Positions 1-12,639 of a stretch of DNA of 64,000 nucleotides are shown piece after piece. Origin of the DNA: Cryptomeria japonica (Eukaryota > Streptophyta > Pinopsida > Cupressales > Cupressaceae). Every line of letters starts with the position of its first letter. The first letter of the stretch is position 1. The stretch is taken from assembly GCF_030272615.1 (NCBI RefSeq), contig NC_081405.1:312391235-312455234 (forward strand). Reading direction: 5' to 3'. Position numbers and translations under genes: made by a program. The notes under the pieces are model-generated. The model ran no database searches, was not told the origin of the DNA, and saw nothing but the letters and a program-made list of their open reading frames with translations.

Positions 1-1725
1 AATTTTGATTTATGCATTAATGTACTTATTCGGACATGTGGTCAATGTTTTGGTGATTGCTTATGACTCTATTTCTATCTCAAATGTTATTGATGATGCT
101 AGATACTTTATATGGACATATGTTATTTGATGACTTATGTGGATAATTGATACATCTTAGACTATATTGATGATGGATCCATATTTGATGGTTATATGTG
201 TCAATTATTCATGATGAATCATATTTCTTATGGGATTTTGTTGATATCATGATTATGCTAACCCTACTCTATGATTATGATGACTAAGTTGATGCTACAA
301 TTATTGTGATTGTCTTCTAGTGTCTTCGTGATAGGGATAATTTCATATCACTCATTGCAAGCATGATATGATATTGCAATTCTCTATCACTTGTTTGATC
401 ATTTATGATGTATATGTGTTGTATATATGTTGTATTGTGTTTAGTGGTGGATGTAGGATTTCAGGTGCTAGACATCGACTACACCTAGTATCACAGGTCT
501 GAGTGTGTCTTATCCTAATGGCAAGTTGTTGGAGATGGCATGTGTTCCCTCTTACACTCTAGGCTTAAGTTGTCTACCTAGTCAGTTTGTGTCGTGGTAC
601 AAGTTGGTGGTTAGAGTCTTGTGTTGATATTTGACCCTATGTCAAGTTGCTTAAGGTGTTGTATGTGATTAATATTTAATTAATATTTGATTAATATAGT
701 ATTTATACTATAGTTTATTTACTTGATAGTTTTATTATTTGATTATTATTTGATTATTATTTGGATGATTATTTAATATTTATTTGTGTTGGCTTGATTA
801 GTAATTAATTGAGCTTGATTTATTTAATTAATTGATTTATTGTTCATTGGCTATTATCAATTATTTATTGTTTATTAATGTTTTCTTATGTTGGGTGATT
901 TTATATTTAATTGGATTTTATTATGTTAGATTTTATTTATTTAATTTTTTATTTGTTAATTGGTTTTGATTTATTATTTCTCTTGTTACTACATGGTTAA
1001 TTAATATATTATATAGTTTACCTACCCTTTTATCTGATTGGTTGATTTTGTGGGGGTAAGTAAATAATATTATAAAATATTACTTACCTCGATTTTATAC
1101 ATGGTAGGTATATTATATGGTTTTTAGGAATACTTTGATTGGCTGATGCATTTCTATAGTTTTGGTTTAATTTTTTTATTTATTATTTTTGGTTGTGCAT
1201 TGTCGAGGTCGGCATCTCTGCGAATATTGCTTGAAGATTTTATATTCTTATTATTTTGAGCTTGGAATTGGGTTGTTGGAGTGGGATTTGATTGATTGTG
1301 CTTCTTCGATTGTCATTACCATCACTTCTAGATCCAGGTTGGAGGATCTTAACCTCTTGCAATTTGATTTTTGGAAAAGAGTGTCTTCTCTATGTTTGCA
1401 TTATGTATGCGGGAATGGGCGAAGTAAATTTATATATGGAACAGAATAATGGCATAAATATTCATATATATATATATATATATATATTGGGGAATTGGTT
1501 TTTATATTTTTCCTTTGTTTTATTTACATTAGTTTAATTGTCTAAGAATTTGTCGTGAGCGGCTCTGTGTACGAACTGTGCTTTCTAGGATGATTGAATG
1601 CATTCCTTGAGTCTATTGATAGAATTTAATTGGTTTTTTCTCAATTCCTTATGAGTTTTAGGAGTGATTTCACTCTCAAATCATATTTTTATTTGTTGAT
1701 TTGGGAGCTATCTCTCTGTGTGTTG
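1..1725. other. AT-rich non-coding, repeat-derived DNA
   Basis: No convincing reading frame, RNA gene or terminal repeat is visible. The stretch is T-rich on the plus strand, with many TTAATTAA-like runs at 660-1010. It has the texture of retrotransposon LTR or untranslated sequence. It forms the left flank of the insertion at 1726. The short ORFs around 1190-1540 run across low-complexity DNA and a TA microsatellite, and resemble no protein family I know. Confidence 0.6.
1464..1488. repeat. (AT)n microsatellite
   Basis: An uninterrupted dinucleotide AT run of about 25 bases in the left flank of the first insertion. Confidence 0.9.
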
Positions 1726-2737
1726 TGTCATGCCCAAACTTTTGGGCACAAACGGAATAATTTTATTTTTAAAAAAATACTTAACTTAGTACGACTAACT
1801 TAATTAAAATAATGCAAACTAGTTTGGTCTTAACTATGTTTTAGATAAATCAAGCAACTAAATTAATTAGGCAATAAATAATCTAAGTTATCAGTGAGCT
1901 AATATTTCTCCAAATGAGTTATCACTAATCTTCCATTAATAAATAATTAAACTCCCTTAGCAATTAATCTCAAACTTAATATATGATCTTAAAATTAATT
2001 GATAGGGAATATTAATGATCTCCTATAGTTCTTTAACTACTTAGGGTCTAAAATTAATTTACCTTAACTCTTTGATTAAATAAACCTATTAAATAAAATA
2101 TTCATTAATTAAAACGGTGTCTAATAATTTTCACAATAAAGGGGCCAACTTGACCCTACAAATATTGTTTTATTTTTCCCAAGGGTTTATTCTAACCAAG
2201 AATTTTAAAATCTTCTTTTTAGAATGCATCTACATTCTTTTAATAGTTAAAAGTTCATTACTTAGCTTTACAACTAACTAATTTGATTTCAAATAAATAT
2301 AGAAGTTATATATATATGCTTATAAATATACTCTAAAGAGAAGGGAGGGGGGGTGTTTATTTTATTTTATTAATTTACCCCATTTTTTTTAAATCCTGCA
2401 AAGTCACATGTTAACCCCTACCTCTTCTTTATCACTCCCACACACACATACCTTATTTTAAAATCTAAATGTGTTTTGCCCTAACCCAAAATTAGGGTTA
2501 GGGCATGTGTGTTAAAAACATTCATACTTTTCTTTTTGTGTGTTGAGTGTGTGTGTGTAAAGCCTATTTTTTTGTGTGTGTGTGTGCAGGTGTGGGAGTG
2601 GTGGCCCAAGCTCTAACCCTTGGCAAAGCCAAAGAGAGAAATGGCAGAGAAAATCCGAGCGAATGAAGCAAGGGAGGAAGGGAGGCGACGGAGAGAGGGT
2701 TTTGAATGGGGAGCATCGGGCAGAGGTAACCTGGACG

Positions 2738-2945
2738 CCACTGTGTTTCCCCACAGTGACGGCCGAGCGCCTCCCACTGTGGGTAAACACAGTGGCAGCC
2801 GAGCGCCTTTCCACTGTGGTTACCCACAGTGGGAGGCCTCGTGCCACCACTGTGGTTGCCCACAGTGGCAGTCTCCATGCCATCCACTGTGGGAAACCAC
2901 AGTGGCGGCCCGAGCTGCACCGGCCACTGTGTCTTTCCACAGTGG
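2738..2945. repeat. Array of six hairpin-forming CCACTGTGG/CCACAGTGG units
   Basis: Six units with a period of about 37 bp start near 2738, 2773, 2811, 2847, 2884 and 2922. Each has an arm CCACTGTG(G), a 4-6 nt loop, and the complementary arm (C)CACAGTGG, separated by GC-rich spacers such as GCCGAGCGCC. Arms are conserved while loops and spacers vary, so pairing looks like the conserved property. The block is strikingly GC-rich within AT-rich surroundings. Open frames on both strands here follow from the repeat composition and are not credible genes. Confidence 0.9.
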
Positions 2946-3033
2946 TTCGGCTCTTCCAAAAAAAATGATTTTCTTGCAAAAGTTTATTTTATTTTTTTAA
3001 AAGTTTTCTCTCTTTTTTTAAAATGTGTTTATC

Positions 3034-3044
<11 letters not shown>

Positions 3045-3085
<41 letters not shown>

Positions 3086-3092
3086 ATATATT

Positions 3093-3125
<33 letters not shown>

Positions 3126-3270
3126 ATTTATATATGTATATATATATATATATATAAATATATATGTATATATAAATATATATGTAGATATATATTTCTA
3201 TTTCATTGTGTTTAAGAGATATATAAGTTTCCAGGGTTAATGTATTTTAATGTGCAAATATGTATATATA

Positions 3271-3302
<32 letters not shown>
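3045..3302. repeat. Compound (TG)n-(TA)n microsatellite
   Basis: A run of about 18 TG dinucleotides at 3045-3081 passes into interrupted TA-rich repeats to about 3198, with a second (TA)n block at about 3263-3302. It lies about 100 bp after the hairpin array, inside the 4.39-kb insertion. Confidence 0.9.
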
Positions 3303-3305
<3 letters not shown>

Positions 3306-6124
3306 TTATTTATTTTTTTATAATATGCAGAAAATTAATAAATGATTTGTAGCATAAATTAGTTATAATACACATTTCTAGTTTGTCAATAAATAGACTT
3401 TAAATTTTGCCCTTATCTTTTTATTTACAAAACTCAAACTAATTATTTCCTTAGCATATTAGACCTAGTTTAGAGGAAAGGAGATCACTATATTGTTTAT
3501 TTGCTTAAAGCATTCTGTAACTAATAATGCAGTCTAACAACAATCTTAAAACATAATCTCTTTTGGTAAACAAAATAAAACTAAAACTAAATGCTAATTT
3601 TTTTTATGATAAAATAAGCTACTACAATAAGATTTAATTTTTTGCATTAAATGGAAACATAAATGACAAATTTATTTTTTTATTGCAGCAACATAAATAA
3701 ACATAAATGAATATGCAATAACAAACTAAATTTATTTGCAGAATACACAAAAATACATCTACTCCATTTTTCTTTAAATGAGGATTTAAATACATGCTAG
3801 TACATTTCATCTTCCCTTTTTGCAAAACTAACCAAAATAGGAAAAATATATTTCTTTAGCAAATTTAAATACAAAGTAAATAAGAATACAAATGGGTTTG
3901 AAAACCCAACTAATATTTCCTTTCCATAGGAATATGGATAAAATAAATACACTTCTTTTCTTTTGGAAATTAAATACAGCAATAGCTCTTTTTTTTATAC
4001 AAGCTACAATATTAAATACTTTTTTTTTTTTTCCTCTTAAACTTTTCTGCAACACAAAACAGCAACAAAGCTCTTCCTCTTTTCTTTTCCATCCTAAGCA
4101 ACCTACAATAAAAATGCAACTTGACCATGGAGAGCTCACCTCCCAGCCTAAGCTTACTAGAAGCCACCCCCGAGCTTGGAGAACCAAGCACTAGACGGGT
4201 TACAAACAAACCACCAAAACAAACAACCAACACAACAAATAAGGCAAACACTCAACATGCATTTTCCCATCCCAAGCTACACTCTCACCACAACTTGTGA
4301 TGAACTTTCCATGGGTGGAAGTGGACCAAGTACCATTGGGGAGATTGCAAGCATAATACTACTCAAGCCACCTCATGGCAATACAAAATACAACAAAAAT
4401 ATCATCTCCACACCTTATGCCCCCCCAAAGGCATAAAAGCCATATTTTCTCCCCTTATGACCCCCAAATGCATACACAAGGCTATGCAACAAGGGTCACA
4501 AAGGACACCCTTGAGATCACTCTCCATAGGGAGAGCCTCTCACCCAAGGCTGTGATACTCCTTCCACCCCAAGACCATCCTACTCTCCCAAGAGTAGGAG
4601 GTCTTGGAAACTCCCAAAACAAGAACACATAAAAAAAGAACATGGAAATGAAAACTTACATTTTTCTCCTACAACAAATTACATATACACATTTCTTCAT
4701 ACATGCATTCCTTTCTTTCAAAGACAACATAAACAACATAAGCAAAATAAGTAAAACCAACCTTAATCTGCCAATAGGTATGTTATACTTAGTTGGGGAT
4801 GAGCTACCCAAATCCACACAAACTTTCCACCAACACTTTACCAAAATTCTATCCTACAACTAAATTTCAAAAATTGCATAATCTCCAACAATGGAGAGTG
4901 GATGATTACTCACTAAGTCCCTAATCCTTGCCTAAGAAGGCCTCTCACACACTTCCCAACCCTTTGGGTGAGGTGAGAGTTCCCATTGGTTGCTCTTCCC
5001 AACCTCTTACATATTACTAAAACTGGAAAGGGAAAAGGTGAGAGAGAATGGGGAAGAGAGTTTGACATCAAAAGGGAAGGTTGTCTATCCTAGGAGGAAC
5101 CTTCTAAGTTGAATTTTCGCTCACCTTGGGAAAACCACTTTTTGAGGTGACTAAACAGTCACATGGGAGTAGTCACATGTTTCAAAATACCCCTAACCCA
5201 TAGGTATACCCTTTGGACCTTTGGAAAAGCCCTAAAACTGACCCTAGGAGTCCATTTGACCCCTTAGAAACCCAACTGAAGTTAACCTACGGGTCAAACC
5301 TAAGTTGACCACTCCCAAGACTCCCTACCCAAGGCAAATTTGGGACCACACTCTATTGTTTGAATGGATTTGGTAGAAACAAAACTCCCTCCAAGAGACA
5401 AGTCAAAATCAATGACACTAATCAGCACATGTGTCAAGTGACACAATAAAATACAATATAAAAATCACACATGGAATTTGTCTCTTATAGGTTTACACAA
5501 TTAAATAAAATCAAATTAACACAAATGCATCATTTAATTTCACAAATAAAATACATTACAAACGGGGTGTTGTCTCTCCAAATAGACAACCCCTGGCTTA
5601 ACAAACGTACATTGGTCTAGGTTTGGTTCTCCATATTTATTCCATGGTCACATGGATAATTTTCCTGCGCATCTCAATTAACACATTAGTAATTCCAAAT
5701 AATCACAATTATACATAATTAAATACATAGATTTCATTGCACATCAAACACTCATACATTTGACAATAATAATTCAATATCTCATTCATTCAAATTCGAT
5801 TCCACATAAGCAATTATCGTAATTCTCAAAATTGAACCATTCATAAAATAAACACCTTTTTTTTTTTTTTTTTCTATCATCAAAATGAAGTCCTGCAATT
5901 CCAATAATGGCATTCACCATTTTAAAGTAATTCTATTCTAGTAACATATAAAGTTTCATAATCATCATGCATAAAATAAAGCATCAATATATGTCAATGT
6001 GATCCAAATCATGGAATCATATAGGTTCTAAATCCATAAAGCATAAAATAAAGCATCCATAATAGTCTCAATATGCAAATAACTAAAAATGTCAAACTGA
6101 GTCGGGGTAGGGCCTCACATGTTG

Positions 6125-8450
6125 CTAGGACTCTCTAGGGAATATTGGAAGGGATTTGAGTCTATGATTCAGTTAATTGATTTAGTTTTCTACTTAATCT
6201 TTATTTAATGGGTGCTATTGCATATTTCTAGATGGATTTGGTGTCCGATTTTATGCCTTAGTATTTTCCTCGTGCCAGTCGTCAATTTATTCTTTCCATT
6301 TTTTGAGTTTTAGCTCTCTTTATCATATGCGCTATTTTGGGTATCATATGCACTATTCTGGACATCATATGCGCTATTTTGTCATATGTGCTATTCTAGA
6401 TATCATATGTGCTATTATAGACATCATAAGCTTTATTTTGTCATGTGCACTATTATGGGCATCATATGTGCTAAAGTATGAATCATAGCACTAAATTTTT
6501 GAATCATATGCGCTAAAAGATAGGTCATATGCGCTAAACTTCCTGGTTTTGTGAGTTTTGTGAGTTTTGTCCAATGTGGTTGCTTTTCCGGATTTTGGGC
6601 TTTTACCAAAGGCTTCTTGGGATTTCTTTGAGTTTCTTAGAAGTTTTTATGATGTTATCTTGATCATTTTGTGGTTTTCTAAGCTCCATTAAGATGGTTT
6701 ATGCCTTACCATTAAGGATTGTGCTTATGTGTTGCTTAGCTCCAACAAGAGGGGGAATACCTTGTTATAGAGGGATGATTTATGAGAACTCCAGTGAGAG
6801 GATTGTACCTCATTGTTGAGGATGTATTTGGATATGTGTTAGTAAGAGGAATGCATGCCTTACTCTTGTTTATTGTTAAGCTTTGTTTGGTGAAGGCTCT
6901 TGCTTGTGTATTGGCTTTATGGTTCATATGTGCTTTAGTATTGTTTCAATTATGTTATGATTTTGGATTCATCTCTTGTTGAGCCTTCATGATGTTATTG
7001 TGATTTTTTTTTTATCTATGTTTTACCCTAAGGTCTTGGTCCATGGATAGGGAGAGTGGGCTCTTTCATGTGTAGGACCGAGGTCATGAGCAATAAGCTA
7101 TAAGAGGTTCCTAGAGGGGATGCTTAGGATCTAGACCTATCATGGGACCACATAAAGACTTTATATTTAATTTCAAGTGATAACCATAATAATTTATTAG
7201 TGGGAATGGTTAATTAGGATTCACATAATCAATATAATGAATAGTTGTTGTTGTGCCCCACTCATAGCCCTTGAGGAGAGACTCAGGATGGATTAATAAA
7301 GACCATTGTGATGATAAGCCAAACTCCCTTGATTTCTCATAGGTTGAGATGGCTCCACATGTATTTCAAGGTGTGGCATGGCCCCTTCTTTGTGAGGATA
7401 GAATGTGATAACACTCCTTCCCTAAATGTTTCCATGATCCTTATGCCCTTGTTGTTGATTATGCCTCTAGGAGTTTATTGATTTGAGATTAGTCTTGTGA
7501 TGTGATTTGATTCGTTATTCTTGGATGGTATCTTGTGGTTGTCATGTTGATTCCCTTGGTTTTTAGGTGTCATCCTAGGTCTTGAGTGTGAGTTGGAACC
7601 CCATGTCATCTCCTAGCATAGGGATGGTTCCTATTTAGTTCCACATGGTCGGGTGGTTTGATGCCTTCTTCCATTGGGATGTTCTTCATTGGTTGCTAGC
7701 ATGTGTGGTTGTGTAATATTATCTTCTCTTCATGTGGATGGATATGTTGTAATGGATTATAAATATTATAATTGGATATTTTTTGTATGTGTAATCCTAT
7801 ATTGGAAAGGAAAATCAAATGGATGAGTATTGTTACTAGAATTATATTATGTGCATCTATGATCATGGTGAAAGTGTTAAATGAATATGTTGGTAATAGA
7901 AAGTATGTTCTTAATGAAATATTTAGAATAAGGATATGAATAAGTAGATGTATATTTAAATAGATAGCCTTAATGGAAAAGAACTGGAGGGGGAATTAGG
8001 TGATACTTCATATGGAAAGATGGTAATATCATGTTAGATGGTTTAAAAGGGAAGTAGGAACATTTAATTGGTGCTTTTAAAAGAGCTTTAGAGTTAATGG
8101 GATATGTTAGGATATGCATTGATAGTTAATGATTCTCATGATAAGGAAGATATTTATTGATTGGGAAATGAATGTAATTAAATGTAATGGATGTTTATGG
8201 AATCGTGTTAAGGATGTGTTCATGTGTTAATGTTAGCTAAGTAATGAAATTAACGTACCCTAGGGAAATGATATTTCACTTTTGTATTATGTTGTTAAGA
8301 ATATGGTTATGCTTAAGTTGTTTATACATTCATGTAAGTTATGATTAATGCATAAGAGTAATGGTTGATTAATGTGTTGCATTTGTAGATGTTTTTTTTT
8401 AAATATCTCTATTTGTTAGCTAGATTAGTTATTTTCTGTAGGGTATTTTG
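6125..8450. other. Non-coding repeat-derived DNA
   Basis: This continues the flank seen before 1725, starting TGCTAGGACTC directly after the TSD. No frame longer than about 70 codons occurs and none resembles a known family. The only structured part is the degenerate repeat at 6323-6540. The right limit is where similarity to the LTR at 25166-26476 begins (GGCCTCCTTTTATAC). Confidence 0.5.
6323..6540. repeat. Degenerate tandem repeat of TCATATGCGCTA-type units
   Basis: About ten imperfect units of roughly 18-24 bp share the core (A)TCATATGYGCTA, for example near 6326, 6345, 6366, 6385, 6402, 6457, 6509 and 6527. Spacers are T-rich. The core contains the NdeI-like palindrome CATATG. Units diverge rightwards, which suggests an old array. 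Confidence 0.75.
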
Positions 8451-8781
8451 GCGGGAATTATAGGGCCTCCTTTTATACTTAACTTTCCAAAAATTATTTG
8501 AAATTTTGGAGTAAGCTAACACACAACCTAGAAAATTTGGGTTGTAATTAAGAGGACTAGGGTAGTTTGGTGCCTTTGTCATGAGATAGGACCATGGAAC
8601 CCTAGCGCCTTCATCTTTAGAATACAAACTTTTATTTGGATAGAAGATAGAAGGGGAAGTGAAAATGCAGGTTTATAGAAGGTGTGAGGAGAAAGAAAAC
8701 ATCAGGTCTTGAAAGACATGACACCAAGGTGAGGTATAGGTGAGGACAAAATTGTATGTAGATACAATTTACAATGTTACA
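8451..8781 (-). repeat. Partial 3' LTR of element G
   Basis: Aligns with 26115-26476: shared landmarks include GGCCTCCTTTTATAC, CCAAGGTGAGGT and a terminal TACAATG(C/T)TACA. It ends in CA directly against a polypyrimidine (minus-strand PPT) at 8782. The other two thirds of the LTR (counterpart of 25166-26114) is not recognisable to the left, so it is deleted, displaced by an insertion, or too diverged to see. Confidence 0.6.
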
Positions 8782-8796
8782 TTTATCCCCCACTTT
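8782..8796 (-). promoter_or_regulatory. Polypurine tract of element G
   Basis: On the minus strand this reads AAAGTGGGGGATAAA immediately upstream of TGTAACATTG, the start of the 3' LTR. A purine run abutting TG is the expected plus-strand primer of an LTR element, and it fixes the element's orientation. Confidence 0.65.
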
Positions 8797-9764
8797 AGTG
8801 GGAGTATGAGACTATACTCATACTCACATTTAATCACAAAGTTGTATTAAAAACTTTCACCAAGATACCAAAGAGACAAGACACACCAAGCACTCGGGGA
8901 CTTTAGGATCTTACTACTGTAATATCTAGATAAAAGGGACAACACATGAAAGGGAAAGAGCATGACTATATTTTCCTAGTAAGATCTACTTACTATGAGT
9001 CATGAAAAACAAAATTTGAAATACCAAATTACAAAGCAAAATGCTCATTTTCCAAAGTAACTTGAATATTGAAAATACGTCATGGTGTGTGCATAAAGTA
9101 TAACATTGAGTAGAGTGTATGCCCCCATATTAAAGTGATTGCATACACCTTATCTAAAAAAAAATAGCATTAAGGTAGCATGGATCAAAAATACAAGAAT
9201 GTTACCACAATGAAATACCCCCAAGAAAGAACAAATCAAAGGATAATGATCACAAAACATATAGGAAAAAGAACATAAGGGATCCACTAACTCTGGGGTC
9301 AATAATGTACTTGTGATAAATAATATATATCAAGAATAATTGTATTGAATTGACCTCATCCTCCAAAGATAGTGGAACTATGAACACATTGGAAGGAGAG
9401 TGCAAGAGATAACAAACAAATGTCTTTTTGAGTCAACATGGAAGATACCAAAAAGGAGATCTCAATGCTTTGCATCATCCCAAAGTAGACAACACAAGGG
9501 AAAATTTATGAACAATAGCACATGTATGACATAACATAGATATAAAATATAGAAGAATTGAGATACAAATAGAGGAATGTCACAATAGATTCAACCTATT
9601 TATTACCTTGCACTAATAGAGTAACAAGGGTCATCCAAAGAGAACCTAAGATAACACAAAATATACCAAGCAGAAAATCATGGAGGAAGCACATTATGAA
9701 CAAGAAAACACACAAAAGAGAATCCATGGCATGAATGAAGCTGGTCAAGCAAAATGTCTACATC
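8797..9764. other. Non-coding 3' region of element G
   Basis: About 970 bp of AT-rich DNA between the last acidic coding remnant and the PPT. No RT, RNase H or integrase motif is visible on either strand, which is where pol would lie in an autonomous gypsy element. Confidence 0.55.
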
Positions 9765-12630
9765 CTAATCCTTCTTAACATAATTTAGGAATGGTGGAAA
9801 AGATGCAAGAGGAGACACATCAAGCATGGTAGATGGAGCTACTACAAGTTCCAAACAAGGACTATGCTCTAATGATGAATCACTTTGTTTGTCACTAGGA
9901 ACTAGGGTTAATTCTTTTGAAAAATATAAAGATCTCATGGTTAATCTCAACAAGATCATACATATTGTAGACACATAAATCTATCCACTAATTAAATAAA
10001 TATTTAATATTTGTTTAGTACACTAATACTCTTCTATTAATTAAATTCATATTTAATTAATTTATTTCGACCCCATTCTACTATTTTAATGAAAAAAAAT
10101 CATAAATTTATTTAAATTAAAATTACTAACTATAGTCCAACTATTAAATAAATTTATCAGTTTATTTAATCTCCCCCTTTCCTCTCATATTAAATGAATG
10201 AAACATTTATTTAATATCCCTCTTTCACATTTAATTAAATATTCTTTTCATATTTATTTAAATATCTATCCAAATGCAAGTTGCACACACACACATTTAA
10301 ATAAATTTATATTTATTTAAAAATCCTATTTACCCTCACCCACTTGCATTCTCCTACAAAGCCCACTTGCTCACTAACATTTCTTCTAGAATATTCTAAC
10401 CCCTTCTAATTAGCCTAAACCCACTTCTAATCATTTACACATTCCTAAACTAAGGATTAGGAAGGAGTCACTTCTCAAAAACATTTAAAGCCATTTTCTC
10501 CCCAACAAGTTAACCCTCAAAGTCTCCCTAAAAAATTTAAGGTTGTTACAAAGCCTTAAAGGCCTTCCCTTCTTGAGCACACTAACCCAAATGGATATTG
10601 TCCCTTTGACCAAGGCCTAACCATGGGTAAACCTTGCACAAGAGTTTACCCATTGGACAATAACTTTATCATTGGATAATATCTTTATCCAATAACCCAA
10701 CCACTTGAGGTTACCCTCATTTCCTCTCAAGCATTTAATGCTTCTTCTCTCTTCTCTCAAGCCCTCTCATATTGACACTTGTAAACATGGGATTGGTTTG
10801 AAAACTTTCACATGGATTAAATATCATGCAATCCTAACCCTTCATAAGCCAAATCAATCTTGACCATTCATTCAACTACTTTGCCTATAAAAGGAACCCT
10901 CGTCCTCAAGCAAAAGGAGGAAGTGGTTTTAGCATTGTTAATATACTTGCATAGGCATTCACAATTAATATTTCTCATAGCAACATTACTCTTTTGCATT
11001 AGCATAGTAATAAGAGTTCATATTCAACCATTTCAATACTCCATTTGACATCCATGGTTTCATACTAAACTGAGAGATACACTCACACATTTGGATCTTG
11101 GAGAGGAGAGAGAAAAGGGAGAGATATCAAAGAGCATCATGGGAGCATATTAGGGAGTCTCTTCTCCCTTATTTTCATTTGTTTTTCTTTCATTTATGTG
11201 CTTGTTAATCTCTTTTGGTATGCATTTGAAGGAATTTAGTTTATTTGTTTTGATTTTTGTTTGCTTGTGTCCCCTTTAATATGCATCACATATCATCAGA
11301 ATTATTAGGATCATCACTATTATCATGGACAACATTATCCATATCATCATCTAAATTAATCATAATATTATCTTTAACACAAAAAGAATTTGAACTATCA
11401 TTTTTATTGCGCATTTTTAATTTAGGTGATTGAACTTCTTACCTAGGGTTAGGTGAAGGTTGGACAAATGGGACCAAGTCAACATTTGGTGTCTTTAAGG
11501 AGGAAATGGTTTGGAAAGAAAGCTTTCAAACCCTATCACGATGTCTTCAACAATGTTCTCACACACAATGATTCCTTTTAGTTTTAGTTGAGACTTGTGA
11601 AGGTTGAGGATCACTCAACATAGGCTTATTTTCTTCCCTTATAGGGGGAGGAACAGAATAAACCCCAAGAGGTCTAGAGATACATGATGCCAAGTGCTTT
11701 CCTTTATAGGAGATAGGAGCTAGGACTATGGCATATATATGAGGAATACAAGGAGTAGGAAGAAGGCCAGGTACATTACAAGGAAGAGGAATATGCATGG
11801 GTGTAGGGTCTTTAGGTTTACTCAAGGCCATTATCATTTCATTTTTTCATTTTTGGTAAGATAATAAAAGGATGTCCTTTCAAGGCTTTAAAGGCTCAAG
11901 TTTTTTAGGCCAAAAGTAATCAAGAGTGAAATTTACACACTTCACTTTGGGTTGGTAAAGGATATGATTAATCCTTATAATAGTGTCATTATGAGATAAT
12001 TTCAAACATTTATGAATTATAAAAGGGATAGCTTCCATGGAAGAGAACCAAGGATGTCCCAACTTCACACAAAATTGATCTAATGTGGGAATAATAATAA
12101 AGGTGACATATAAGCACTTCATACCAACATAAATAGGTAGAGTAATAGAACCAATAGTAAGGAAAGAAAAACCATCATTCACTTAACCATAACATCAGAT
12201 TTATCATATGTTAATTGATGCAATTGCTAAATAAAAAGATGTTATTAAGTAATCACATTCACCGTACATACTGGATCAATGAGCACCCCTCTTGAGGTTT
12301 TATATTTGATCTTTGTAGTAATATATAATGGGTCATTACATGCAACAATAGTCTCAATAGGATCAAAGGTAATGCATTAAATTTTTGTAGGTTTAGGTTT
12401 GTCAATGAGGTTCACAACACTATTAGATTTTATACCAAGGTAATGAGGGGAGAAGGCAAGTGGGTTGGACTCAACAAAATTGTTAGAATGTGAAAGAAAC
12501 ATATCAATGAAGATCTATAGGTTTTTATCATTCACACCAGCTATAGATATATTATTGTTATCAATAATGTCTTGAATCTTATTCCTCAATTGGTAACATT
12601 ATTTAGTGTCATGAACTGGTTGACAATAAT
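9765..12630 (-). pseudogene. Gypsy protease and downstream linker of element G (broken)
   Basis: Going 5' to 3' on the minus strand there is a degenerate CCHC-like knuckle (C-YYC...HDT..C near 12600), then a retropepsin region. The active-site stretch appears as GVLIDPVCTVNVIT (near 12290), in place of the usual DTGA/DSGA type. The frame at 11880-12182 gives the protease C-terminal part (ITLPIYVG...IKLGHPW-like: VKLGHPWFSSMEAIPF). A proline-rich linker (11559-11837) and an acidic tail with DDMDNVVHDNSDDPNNSDDM follow. That tail is split by solo LTR D between 9965 and 11289 and continues at 9765-9960. Frameshifts and stops are frequent. Family resemblance is to plant gypsy aspartic proteases; host function is not expected. 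Confidence 0.6.
9966..11288 (+). mobile_element. Solo LTR D (gypsy type), TSD CATAT
   Basis: A 1323-bp segment begins TGTAGACACA and ends ATGCATCA. It is flanked by perfect 5-bp repeats CATAT at 9961-9965 and 11289-11293. It has no internal coding region and carries typical LTR material: blocks of AATTAAATAAATA at its start, then CCTATAAAAGGAACC (about 10884-10898) as a likely TATA region. Its start matches LTR M at 41697 (TGTAGACACCTAAA), so the two belong to related families. It interrupts the acidic tail of the G polyprotein. The plus orientation is inferred from M, whose PPT lies upstream on the plus strand. Confidence 0.85.
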
Positions 12631-12639
12631 ATTAACAAA

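Larger units (their letters stand above)
1726..6119. mobile_element. 4.39-kb TG...CA insertion, probable giant solo LTR
   Basis: The segment starts TGTCATGCCC and ends GGCCTCACA. It is flanked by identical 5-bp direct repeats TGTTG (1721-1725 and 6120-6124), as made by LTR-retrotransposon integrase. I found no internal copy of its ends, no primer-binding site and no pol or gag frame. The simplest reading is a solo LTR left by LTR-LTR recombination. At 4394 bp it would be very long, so a coding-free LARD-type element whose LTRs I failed to spot is the alternative. It contains a GC-rich hairpin array (2738-2945), long TG/TA microsatellites (3045-3302), poly-T tracts near 4020 and 5858, and a short near-palindrome around 5564-5593. 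Orientation is not determined. Confidence 0.7.

Noticed and set aside
2738-2945. CRISPR-like array
   Set aside because: Palindromic arms with short spacers (about 12-15 bp), no conserved leader or cas genes, and a plant repeat context.
2512-3000. Overlapping ORFs on both strands in the GC-rich block
   Set aside because: They arise from the hairpin repeat array; translations are repetitive and differ in each frame with no family resemblance.
2829-3240. ORFs encoding [11 protein letters not shown]-type peptides
   Set aside because: Translation of TG/TA microsatellites, not genes.
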